Below, piece after piece: positions 6,306-12,890 of a DNA stretch of 14,607 nucleotides. The notes under the pieces were generated by a model, which was given only the letters and a program-made list of their open reading frames with translations, had not been told where the DNA came from and ran no database searches. Origin of the DNA: CAYLGY01 sp964383325 (lineage in GTDB: Bacteria > Pseudomonadota > Alphaproteobacteria > Rhizobiales > Rhizobiaceae); contig CAYLGY010000066.1 of assembly GCA_964383325.1 (NCBI GenBank), forward strand, positions 1-14,607. The letters run 5' to 3'. The translations under genes and the position numbers were made by a program. Position 1 is the first letter of the stretch. Every line of letters begins with the position of its first letter.

Positions 6306-7564
6306 CTGCGATTACCTTGCGTGAATTCACGTTGCGCCAGTCCGAGGATCGGCGCCTCGACCTCGGACTGGATACTGGAAATCTCACCGGATTCGCGGTC
6401 ATCTTCCCTGGCCAGGATGCGGATCGGGCGACTCGGGAAGTGCTTCTGCAACTCGCGGACCAATACCTGGCCGGCAGCTGCCAGCGCTTCCGAGCCGGGG
6501 TTCTGGACCCCCATCAGGACCACCGCGACCGAGCCCTCCGAAACCGACAGGCCGACGCCCGACAAGCCGAAAATTCCTCGGTCAAGCGAGAGGTGAACAT
6601 TGGACATTTCCTTCATCGAGGGAAGCGGGCCGAGTTCCGCACGTTCCACCAGCTTGCGAACGATCTGCTCGGCCTGGGTGACTACAGGATGCTGGCCCTG
6701 CATTGGCTCCGTCCCGGCGACCGGCTGGAATTGCGTGAGCCCGACCGGGCCGGACTGCGCGATCACGGGGAGCATGGCAAGCTCGTCAAGCCAGGGTATA
6801 TCGCTCTCCTTCTCCAGGCGAGCGCCCGTCTCGCCGCCTTCGGCTGTTTCCGGACGCGATTCTCCACCGCGCATCATGTGCTGCGGCGAGTCCCCCTCCA
6901 GTCCTGGAAAGCGCTCCATGCGCTCGCCGCGCATCCATTCGACCCGTTCACCAGGCAGGCGCACTTTCTGATCCGTTTCCGGAGAAATCCCGGAAACGAG
7001 CTGTTCGACAGGGTGATGCCTGCCACCGTCCTCCTGCACCGACATCACGCGGGGAGATTGCCCCTTGCCGCCTTCCATCGCTTTCTCCGTGCGGGGCAAG
7101 TCAACCTGCGGCGACATTGTGGGCGCGAGCCCGTCAATCCTCTCTCGACTTCCTCTCGGCAATGGCAAGTCCTGCGGCAGGGGCTGGGCCTTCCCCTCCC
7201 CCTGCATGACATGCCCATGGGTCCGCACCGCCTGCATGGGAGCCGGTTCAATCAGCGGCGGCTCACCCTGCATTCCGGTACGCTCGAGAGTCGGCATCCC
7301 CTCGAGTATCGGCAGCGGATCCTGCGTGCCGGTCGGCATCGGCTGCTTCACGCCCCATTCCTGCTGGAGCTTCTCGAATTCCTGGGCGAAGGCGAGATCC
7401 AGCCTTTGTTCGTTGCGCTGCGTTCCCGCAAGCTGGGGGAAGCTGCCCTTCAGCCCGGACGCAAAGCCCTCAAGTCCCGGCTTCAATCCGCCGTGACCGG
7501 CCTTGTCGGACAAGGAGTGTCCCGTTGATTCGCCGTGGCCGCCAAATCGGTTGATCTTCGTCAT
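6302..7564 (-). CDS. sctP: T3SS needle-length regulator / substrate-switch protein SctP
   Basis: A 420-residue protein. Seen: residues 1-70 are Gly- and charge-rich; 71-255 is a long low-complexity, probably disordered part rich in Pro, Gln, Met and Glu; and about 295-390 resembles the globular T3S4 domain of the FliK/YscP group (HLSLDRGIFGLSGVGLSV at 324-341, then VAVVLMGVQNPG). Known: SctP acts as a molecular ruler, is itself secreted, and contacts SctU to switch export specificity. Family members share little sequence, so the call rests on position between sctO and sctQ, the C-terminal pattern and composition. The ATG overlaps the sctO stop and the stop overlaps the sctQ start, both as ATGA. 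Confidence 0.85.
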   Translation of the reverse strand: MTKINRFGGHGESTGHSLSDKAGHGGLKPGLEGFASGLKGSFPQLAGTQRNEQRLDLAFAQEFEKLQQEWGVKQPMPTGTQDPLPILEGMPTLERTGMQGEPPLIEPAPMQAVRTHGHVMQGEGKAQPLPQDLPLPRGSRERIDGLAPTMSPQVDLPRTEKAMEGGKGQSPRVMSVQEDGGRHHPVEQLVSGISPETDQKVRLPGERVEWMRGERMERFPGLEGDSPQHMMRGGESRPETAEGGETGARLEKESDIPWLDELAMLPVIAQSGPVGLTQFQPVAGTEPMQGQHPVVTQAEQIVRKLVERAELGPLPSMKEMSNVHLSLDRGIFGLSGVGLSVSEGSVAVVLMGVQNPGSEALAAAGQVLVRELQKHFPSRPIRILAREDDRESGEISSIQSEVEAPILGLAQREFTQGNRR

Positions 7565-8040
7565 ACTGTCGCCATGAACCGCGCTGCCGCGGCCTCCTCC
7601 TGTTCAGATTCCTCTTTCGTCTCGGACAGGAGTCTGGCCTCCTTTTCCAGTTCCTGCTTTGTCGTTTGATACTTGTCGCGTTCGATTTGCGCGCGCCGGT
7701 GCTGGGCACGCAATTCCTGCAATTCCTCCTCCAGCCGGGCGATTTCGCGTTCTTCCTGCTTCGCGCGGTCCACGAGCTGCTGCTGCTCGAGTTCCAGCTG
7801 CTGTACCCGGTGCTTGGCGATCTCGAAGCGTTGCGGCTTCTCGACACGACCGAGCAATTCGGCATAGATCGCCTTTTCGCGTTCCGGCAGGTGCAGCGCG
7901 TGTTCCCGGGCAAGCTGGACCGCCTCTTCATGTCGAAGCACGGCATCGCGTATTTCGCGCCGCTTGGCCTCGACTGCCGATTGCAGCTTCTCCTCCCGCA
8001 ATTGCTTCATCCGGCAGAGGGCTGCGAATTGCCTGATCAT
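7561..8040 (-). CDS. sctO: T3SS ATPase stalk protein SctO
   Basis: A 159-residue, strongly charged protein, almost all predictable as alpha-helical coiled coil (Glu, Gln, Arg, Leu and Lys dominate from residue 10 to 150). Known: SctO (YscO, FliJ in flagella) forms a two-helix stalk that sits in the centre of the SctN hexamer and contacts SctV. The family is poorly conserved in sequence, so identity rests on size, coiled-coil character and position directly after sctN and before sctP. It starts at the ATG whose last bases overlap the sctN stop (ATGA). Confidence 0.87.
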   Translation of the reverse strand: MIRQFAALCRMKQLREEKLQSAVEAKRREIRDAVLRHEEAVQLAREHALHLPEREKAIYAELLGRVEKPQRFEIAKHRVQQLELEQQQLVDRAKQEEREIARLEEELQELRAQHRRAQIERDKYQTTKQELEKEARLLSETKEESEQEEAAAARFMATV

Positions 8041-9413
8041 CGCACAAGCGCCTCCAGCTGCTGCACGGTCTTGCGGAAATCGATCCGCTCATCCGTGCCT
8101 TGCTGCAAAAAGGCATTGATGGCGGAATGCTTGGCGATTGCGAGATCTGCCTCCGGGTCAGCCCCGGACTCATATTCGCCGATCTTCACCAGAAGCTCGA
8201 TGTCATTATATTTGGCGAGCAGGGAATTGACCCTGCCTGCAGCCAGCCTGTGCTCGCGGGAGACAATCGCGTCCATGACGCGGCTCTTCGATTGCAGCAC
8301 GTCGATTGCCGGATAATGATTGGCCGAAGCCAGCCGTCGCGACAGGATGATGTGACCGTCGAGAATGGAGCGCGTCTCGTCCGCGACCGGCTCGTTCATG
8401 TCGTCACCCTCGACGAGCACCGTATAGAGCGCGGTGATCGACCCGCTTTCGTTCATGCCGACGCGCTCCATCAGTTTAGGCAGTTCGGAGAATACGGAGG
8501 GTGGAAAGCCCCGGCGCGTCGGCGGCTCTCCTGCGGCCAGCCCGATCTCGCGCAAGGCACGGGCAAAGCGGGTGACGGAATCCATCAGGAACAGGACTTT
8601 CTTCCCCTGATCCCGGAAATATTCGGCGATGGCTGTGGCGACATAACCGGCCTTCACGCGTTCCATGGCGCTCCGGTCCGAGGTCGCAACCACGATGACG
8701 GTTCGCTCCATTCCCTCCGGGCCCAGATCGTGCTCGATGAATTCGCGCACCTCGCGGCCGCGTTCGCCGATCAGCGCAACGACCGTTACGTCGACATCTG
8801 CACCTTTCACGAACATGGAAAGCAGGGTGGACTTGCCTCCGCCCGCAGCCGCAAATATTCCCATGCGCTGGCCTTCGCCACAGGTGAGCAAGCCGTCGAT
8901 CGAGCGGACGCCGAGCGAAATCGGCGTATCGATCACCTGGCGCTTCATCGGATCGGGCGGCGACTGATAGACCGGATAGAAACGTTGCGGCAATTTCGGC
9001 GGCGGCTTGCCATCTACCGGTTGCCCCATTCCGTCGAGCACTCGTCCGAGCAGGCCGCTGCCTACCTGCACCTGCTGCACGCGCCCAGTCGGCCGAACCT
9101 CCGTGTCGGGGGCAATGCCCTGAATGTTCCCGATCGGCGACAGAAGCGCCTCGTCCTGCAGGAACCCGACCACTTCGGCATAGATCTGCGTGCCGGTTTC
9201 GGGTGTCCTGAGTTCGACGATTCCGCCGATTTCCACCTTCGGCACGCTGGCATGGATGATGGTGCCGACGACCTTGCGCACGCGACCGACCAGGGGGAAA
9301 GGCTCGACCTTGTCCAGTTCGCCGCGCATCCGCCCCGTCAACCCGCCAATGCGCTCCCGGATGCTCCCGATCCGCGCCGCTGCAAGGCTCTCCTTGGAAT
9401 TCAGATCGGTCAC
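8037..9413 (-). CDS. sctN: T3SS ATPase SctN
   Basis: A 458-residue ATPase, full length. Seen: an N-terminal beta-barrel region (40-110), the Walker A loop AAAGGGKS (188-195), the catalytic-glutamate region IGERGREVREF (215-225) with Glu217, Walker B VLFLMD (273-278), and the conserved SVTRFARALREIGLAAGEPP block (279-298). Known: SctN hexamers unfold and release chaperone-bound substrates at the export gate and share ancestry with the F1 ATPase and FliI. The P-loop reads AAAGGGKS where most relatives have a G-x-GVGKS form; it still fits the consensus. It starts with GTG at 9413, which overlaps the sctL stop (GTGA), preceded by GGGAGGGG at five bases. Its stop overlaps sctO. Confidence 0.97.
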   Translation of the reverse strand: MTDLNSKESLAAARIGSIRERIGGLTGRMRGELDKVEPFPLVGRVRKVVGTIIHASVPKVEIGGIVELRTPETGTQIYAEVVGFLQDEALLSPIGNIQGIAPDTEVRPTGRVQQVQVGSGLLGRVLDGMGQPVDGKPPPKLPQRFYPVYQSPPDPMKRQVIDTPISLGVRSIDGLLTCGEGQRMGIFAAAGGGKSTLLSMFVKGADVDVTVVALIGERGREVREFIEHDLGPEGMERTVIVVATSDRSAMERVKAGYVATAIAEYFRDQGKKVLFLMDSVTRFARALREIGLAAGEPPTRRGFPPSVFSELPKLMERVGMNESGSITALYTVLVEGDDMNEPVADETRSILDGHIILSRRLASANHYPAIDVLQSKSRVMDAIVSREHRLAAGRVNSLLAKYNDIELLVKIGEYESGADPEADLAIAKHSAINAFLQQGTDERIDFRKTVQQLEALVR

Positions 9414-10075
9414 GAGCGCCCCTCCCGTCGTGCCGGTGAAACCGATCTGGGCCTGCGAATGACGCCTGTTTCGGAAATCGCCGTGAGCAGAAGCTCGTCC
9501 AGTTGCGAAAGGCTCGCCTCTACAGATCCCTCGATCCGTCCGGTTTCCGCCTCGAGCAGGAAGCGCTGGTCCTCGAAGGCCGGGTTTTCCTGCACGTCGA
9601 TCAGTTCGATCTCGGGAAAATCCTCGGCCACGCGCTCGACATGGGCGCGCACTTCCTCATACTGCGCGGTGGAGACGCTGAGGCGGATCCGCTTCTGGCT
9701 TCTCATGTTGCGCATCGCATGGGTCACGAAGCTGCGCATCAGCTCCTTCTCCCCGACGACCCCGATCACCTTCCGGATGCTGTCGCTCGCCAGCCGGGCA
9801 AGCTCCTCGGTCAATTTGTCGAGACACTGATCCAGGACCGCCTGCTCCCGCACCAGCCGGGCGACCGCTTCGCGTGCCGCCCTCGCCTCGCCGGCCTCGA
9901 AACCGCGCCTCTCCTCTTCCTGGTAGCGTTCCTGCGCAGCGAGCAGGATCTCTGCCGCCTGCCGCTCCGCATCGGCAATGATGTTGCTGGCTTCGGCAAG
10001 AAGGCCGGCCTCCGAGGCCTTGATCACATGCCCCCGCTCAGGCAGGCGGACGTCCAGTTCCTTCAGCCGATACAT
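9410..10075 (-). CDS. sctL: T3SS ATPase stator protein SctL (YscL/FliH family)
   Basis: A 221-residue protein, the usual family size. Seen: a helical, Ala/Glu/Arg-rich middle (25-95) with coiled-coil character, then a globular C-terminal domain ending in the family pattern RFLLEAETGRIEGSVEASL (171-189) followed by a Leu-rich helix. Known: SctL dimers link the SctN ATPase to SctQ in the sorting platform. The open frame extends upstream, but that extension overlaps sctK and is Pro/Arg/Ala-rich and unlike SctL. The ATG at 10075 gives MYRLKELDVRLP and overlaps the end of sctK by 13 bases; a GGGGTGGA lies shortly upstream. Confidence 0.92.
   Translation of the reverse strand: MYRLKELDVRLPERGHVIKASEAGLLAEASNIIADAERQAAEILLAAQERYQEEERRGFEAGEARAAREAVARLVREQAVLDQCLDKLTEELARLASDSIRKVIGVVGEKELMRSFVTHAMRNMRSQKRIRLSVSTAQYEEVRAHVERVAEDFPEIELIDVQENPAFEDQRFLLEAETGRIEGSVEASLSQLDELLLTAISETGVIRRPRSVSPARREGRS
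9419..9426 (-). promoter_or_regulatory. Ribosome binding site supporting the GTG start of sctN
   Basis: GGGAGGGG on the minus strand lies five bases before the GTG at 9413, inside the end of sctL. It supports the non-ATG start of the ATPase. Confidence 0.65.
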
Positions 10076-10815
10076 ACGTTCCACCCCGGAATCTTGCGCC
10101 GCAACAGCGCGAGAACCTGCCCCTGGAGCCGGTCGTCCAGCGCATCTTCGGCGAGGGACGGGTGGAAATCCTTCGGCACCCGATGGAGAAACAGCGGCTG
10201 AAGCCCCGGCTCCACCTTGCGGACAAAGGCATGCAGGCAATCATATCCCGGCTGTGTCAGCGGGGGCAGGCCAGCCTCGCCGGCAGCATGTCGAGGGCCG
10301 CCGGACGGCAGTTCCGCCGGAGCCAGCGCCGACAGTCCCGGATATAGCGCGAAAGCCTCGCGAATGGCGAGCTGGAAGGCAGCCTTGCCGAGCTGGCCTG
10401 CAACTTCGAGCCTTTCGGCTCGCGCAACCAGCGCCGATACGAGCTTGTACTGGATGGCACCCGCAAGCAGGCAGGCGGCAAGCTCGAACTCGTCGGGCAA
10501 TGCTGCGGCAATCAGCGCTGCGGTCCGGCTTTCCGCACGGGCGGCGAGCCGGTCCGGCAGGCCTTCAGGCAATTCGAAACCATGCAGGCCAAGCGACTTT
10601 GCGGTCGCCTCCTCGAGCCAGGGTGAAAATTCGGGCCGGACAGCGAGGCTCCGGATGCGCTTGCCACCCAGCATTTCGAAATGGCTGGGATGAGTCCGCA
10701 TCATGGGCCGCGCCAGCAACGCTGCAATCCGTGCGAGCAAATGCAGGATCACGGCGGGATCAGTGCCGGAAAGCGCGTTCATCACCGCCCCGTCAGGCAG
10801 GCTGGGCTTCGGCAT
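10063..10815 (-). CDS. sctK: T3SS sorting-platform adaptor SctK
   Basis: A 250-residue, mostly helical, soluble protein. Known: SctK (YscK, PscK) connects the SctQ pods to the inner-membrane ring and is required for secretion; its sequence is poorly conserved. Seen: an early RTHPSHFEML (40-49), a Leu/Ala-rich helical body (90-165) and a C-terminal Trp-containing end. The call rests mainly on position between sctJ and sctL, size and helical character. The ATG at 10815 is preceded by GGAGGGAG at six bases and overlaps the end of sctJ by 23 bases. The ATG at 10782, just past the sctJ stop, is an alternative that would remove 11 residues. Confidence 0.82.
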   Translation of the reverse strand: MPKPSLPDGAVMNALSGTDPAVILHLLARIAALLARPMMRTHPSHFEMLGGKRIRSLAVRPEFSPWLEEATAKSLGLHGFELPEGLPDRLAARAESRTAALIAAALPDEFELAACLLAGAIQYKLVSALVARAERLEVAGQLGKAAFQLAIREAFALYPGLSALAPAELPSGGPRHAAGEAGLPPLTQPGYDCLHAFVRKVEPGLQPLFLHRVPKDFHPSLAEDALDDRLQGQVLALLRRKIPGWNVCIG

Positions 10816-11680
10816 CTTCTTCTCCCTCCGGCGCAGGCCGCTTGCGGCGCGAACGCAGGAAGAGGTAGACGCCGCCGGCGAGCAGCAGGCACAGAATGCC
10901 GATGGTCGCGAACAGGGCCGTCGAAAGAATGCTCACGAATTGCTGGCCGCTATAGGGCACGCGGAACCCGGCAAAGGTGATTTCCTCGGATGCTTCGGCA
11001 TGGTGGACCGTATCGCCTCTTTCTGCCTCGATCAGGACCACGGACACCTTGTCATAGCTCATGCCCTCGATCGAATTGCTGACGAGCCGCTTGATCTGCG
11101 GCGTCAGGAAATCGAGATCCACGCCTGCCCGGTGCTTGATGAACACTGCGGCAGAAGAAGGCACGACATCCGCGCCGAGCTCCGGAGAGTCCGGCAGGAC
11201 AATGTGCACCCGGGCGGTATGCACGCCGTCGATTTCGTCGAGCGTGGTGGAAAGCTCCTGGCTGAGCGCATAGATGAACCGGACCCGTTCCTCGAAGGGC
11301 GAGGACATGATGCCCGTCTTCTGGAAAACCGAGCCCAGCGAATCCCGCGACATCTTCGGGAAGCCGCCATGCTTCAGCAGGCTCACCGCGGCCAGCATGT
11401 CGCGCTCCTCGATCCGCACGGTCACCAGGGCGTCGCCCGTATAGACCTTGCTGGCGGAAATGCCGGATTCGAGCAGCAATGCGACGATCTGGTTCGCTTC
11501 CGCTTCGCTCAGATTGGTCAGAAGGTCGGTCTTGCATCCCGCAAGCGCGAGGAGGACAAGTCCGACCGTGCAGGCCCGGCCAAGGCCCAGCCCTTGCGAA
11601 ATCCGCGCTCCCAGCATGGCAGCCACCCGATGCAGGAACGGCACGGCCCCGAACGGAACATGGCGAAACCGGCGCATCAT
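10793..11680 (-). CDS. sctJ: T3SS inner-membrane ring lipoprotein SctJ
   Basis: A 295-residue lipoprotein of the YscJ/PrgK/FliF group. Seen: a lipoprotein signal ending LALAGC with the lipidated Cys at residue 49; ring-building domains at about 51-110 (TDLLTNLSEAEANQIVALL at 51-69) and 125-220 (FEERVRFIYALSQELSTTL, then DGVHTARVHIVLPD); a transmembrane helix at about 249-275; and a basic-then-acidic cytoplasmic tail. The first 21 residues are an unusual basic extension before a normal-looking signal peptide. Starting at the ATG at 11617 (residue 22) would put the Cys at 28, the common arrangement. I keep 11680 because it is seven bases from the sctI stop. Known: SctJ forms a 24-subunit ring with SctD. 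Confidence 0.95.
   Translation of the reverse strand: MMRRFRHVPFGAVPFLHRVAAMLGARISQGLGLGRACTVGLVLLALAGCKTDLLTNLSEAEANQIVALLLESGISASKVYTGDALVTVRIEERDMLAAVSLLKHGGFPKMSRDSLGSVFQKTGIMSSPFEERVRFIYALSQELSTTLDEIDGVHTARVHIVLPDSPELGADVVPSSAAVFIKHRAGVDLDFLTPQIKRLVSNSIEGMSYDKVSVVLIEAERGDTVHHAEASEEITFAGFRVPYSGQQFVSILSTALFATIGILCLLLAGGVYLFLRSRRKRPAPEGEEDAEAQPA
10822..10829 (-). promoter_or_regulatory. Ribosome binding site deciding the sctK start
   Basis: GGAGGGAG on the minus strand, six bases before the ATG at 10815 and inside the sctJ coding sequence. It favours the overlapping start over the ATG at 10782. Confidence 0.6.
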
Positions 11681-11687
11681 GCTTCTC

Positions 11688-12158
11688 TCAGCCCTTCAGA
11701 AGTGTATCGCAGGATTGCGTGAATTTACCTGCGAGCTTGGAAGTCGTGTCGATCAGGACCGTGAGCTTCGCCACCTCGGCCTGCGCGAGGATCAGATCGA
11801 CGGGGTTGCTGGCCGATTTGGTGCGGGCAAGAGCCGCGGCCCGGTCGATCTGCTCGTCAAACATGCCGCGAATGGATTTGAGCCCACCCAGGATGGCGTC
11901 CCCGGCCGATCTGGTTTCCCTGACGCCGATCCCGTGTTCCGACTGCAGCTTCGCGGCCTGACCGGTCGCCTCGACCGATCCGACCGGCGGCGCGCCGATC
12001 GTGGAGGGCGTCGCCACCTCGTTCCGGACGTTCTGAAGGGTCGCCTGGAACATTCGCTCTGCTCCCCCGCCAGGCCGGACCTTCTCCCAGGGCTGATCGC
12101 GCTCCGCGCCCTTGCGCATGACCGCTTCCATCGCCCGCATTGCCTCCTGCACTGCCAT
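11688..12158 (-). CDS. sctI: T3SS inner-rod protein SctI
   Basis: A 156-residue protein. Seen: a polar, probably disordered N-terminal part (15-85) and an amphipathic helical C-terminal part (86-156) ending TSKLAGKFTQSCDTLLKG, the pattern seen at the end of YscI/MxiI-type rod proteins. Known: SctI forms a short helical adaptor between the export gate and the needle and is itself an early secreted substrate. Position directly before sctJ matches yscI-yscJ. The start is ATG at 12158 with a run of G residues seven bases before it; that run sits in the loop of a 5-base inverted repeat (12159-12163 with 12177-12181). The single Cys near the C terminus (150) is a small oddity. Confidence 0.88.
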   Translation of the reverse strand: MAVQEAMRAMEAVMRKGAERDQPWEKVRPGGGAERMFQATLQNVRNEVATPSTIGAPPVGSVEATGQAAKLQSEHGIGVRETRSAGDAILGGLKSIRGMFDEQIDRAAALARTKSASNPVDLILAQAEVAKLTVLIDTTSKLAGKFTQSCDTLLKG

Positions 12159-12181
12159 GTCGATACCCCCCGAGTCTCGAC
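12159..12181 (-). repeat. Inverted repeat around the sctI ribosome site
   Basis: GTCGA and TCGAC arms (12177-12181 and 12159-12163) flank a 13-base loop that contains the G-run likely used as the sctI ribosome site; the stem ends at the ATG. It could limit SctI translation, but five base pairs is short and may be chance. Confidence 0.25.
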
Positions 12182-12204
12182 TTCATCAACCGGTACTGTC
12201 GGCT

Positions 12205-12618
12205 TCAGCTGTGAGAGGCTTCCACCTGAAGCTCCCTCAGAATGCGCGTGGAGAATTCGGATCCGGCATTGCCGGCCACCGTCTTCTCAAGAAGCTTCAT
12301 CGCCTCTTCACCCTGCCTGGCGCTCATCAGCGACACGGCCAGCAGGGCGGTGATCCGGTCCGACGGCTCGGCCTTGCGAAGGATTTCAACCGCATTTTGG
12401 GCCTCGCCGATGGCAAGCTGGAAGCTCGCCTCTGCCACGAGGGATGCCTCGCTGCCAGGTCGCAGGATCAGCAGGCTGTTGAATAGCTGGCGGGCAGTCC
12501 TCTTGCTGCCTCTTGCCAGCGCCAGAAACCCGATATCGGCAAGCAGCCGCACATCGTCGGATGTGAATTCGTCGCTGAGGTCTGACTTCCTGACCGCTTC
12601 TGCTTCGTTCTTTTCCAT
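12205..12618 (-). CDS. Small TPR-like protein, probable SctG-type needle chaperone
   Basis: A 137-residue helical protein with repeat-like pairs of helices: ADIGFLALARGSKRTARQLF at 27-46, EASFQLAIGEAQNAVEIL at 63-80 and LLAVSLMSARQGEEAMKLLE at 92-111. The spacing and small/large residue pattern is that of tetratricopeptide repeats. Known: YscG and PscG are TPR proteins that hold the needle subunit SctF in the cytoplasm and sit near yscI; HrpB1/HrpK proteins are similar. I therefore infer an SctG-like role, but no SctF or SctE gene is next to it. The ATG at 12618 follows GGGGG at six bases; an in-frame GTG at 12696 would add 26 residues without a clear ribosome site. It is the first gene of the minus-strand operon, 46 bases before sctI. 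Confidence 0.65.
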   Translation of the reverse strand: MEKNEAEAVRKSDLSDEFTSDDVRLLADIGFLALARGSKRTARQLFNSLLILRPGSEASLVAEASFQLAIGEAQNAVEILRKAEPSDRITALLAVSLMSARQGEEAMKLLEKTVAGNAGSEFSTRILRELQVEASHS

Positions 12619-12724
12619 TGCGAACCCCCGGTGCTCCCTTGTGATCGCGATGCAGGACCGTTGCGCCGGAATCGGCGAAAGTGCATCGAATGACACACAT
12701 GCTAGCCATGGGTTCGGGCTGTAG

Positions 12725-12742
12725 CTGTACCGAAAAATACAG
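12725..12742. promoter_or_regulatory. Dyad CTGTA-N8-TACAG at the operon promoter
   Basis: CTGTA (12725-12729) and TACAG (12738-12742) are inverted arms eight bases apart, covering the -10 region of the proposed operon promoter. A further CTGTA at 12719-12723 makes a direct repeat. The size fits a binding site for a dimeric regulator, but which one cannot be told. Confidence 0.35.
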
Positions 12743-12764
12743 TTTGCGTTTGCGAAACTGCCAA
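12736..12764 (-). promoter_or_regulatory. Probable sigma70-type promoter of the T3SS operon
   Basis: On the minus strand TTGGCA (12764 to 12759, five of six matches to TTGACA) is followed after exactly 17 bases by TGTATT (12741 to 12736, four of six matches to TATAAT). Transcription would start near 12729, giving a leader of about 110 bases before the first gene at 12618. The spacer overlaps a 6-base dyad (12740-12745 with 12755-12760), suggesting a regulator site. Confidence 0.5.
12740..12760. promoter_or_regulatory. Dyad CAGTTT-N9-AAACTG inside the promoter spacer
   Basis: CAGTTT (12740-12745) and AAACTG (12755-12760) are perfect inverted arms around a TTTGCG direct repeat (12743-12748 and 12749-12754). 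It lies between the -35 and -10 of the proposed minus-strand promoter, where a bound protein would block or reshape RNA polymerase access. Confidence 0.35.
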
Positions 12765-12890
12765 TAATGACTGCTTCAACGACGGCCGGCGGGCCGCGCC
12801 AGGAGAAGCGCCCATGCGCCCATTCAGCAGCAACCGGAACTCGCGCGCCCCGGGAGGCAGGTCCCGGTCCGCTGCAAACACGCGAGCGCG

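Noticed and set aside
8100..9830. A 576-codon open frame on the plus strand
   Set aside because: It is antisense to sctN and sctL, which have unmistakable motifs. Its translation is His/Arg/Asp-rich and resembles no family; long antisense frames are common in GC-rich genes.
2231..12618. A flagellar export operon instead of an injectisome
   Set aside because: SctJ is a short lipoprotein rather than a FliF-sized ring protein, and SctI, SctK and SctP in this order fit Ysc-type systems; no flagellar structural genes are present.
12690..12767. A 25-codon plus-strand frame with three Cys upstream of sctV
   Set aside because: No ribosome site and it overlaps the proposed operon promoter; too short to support.
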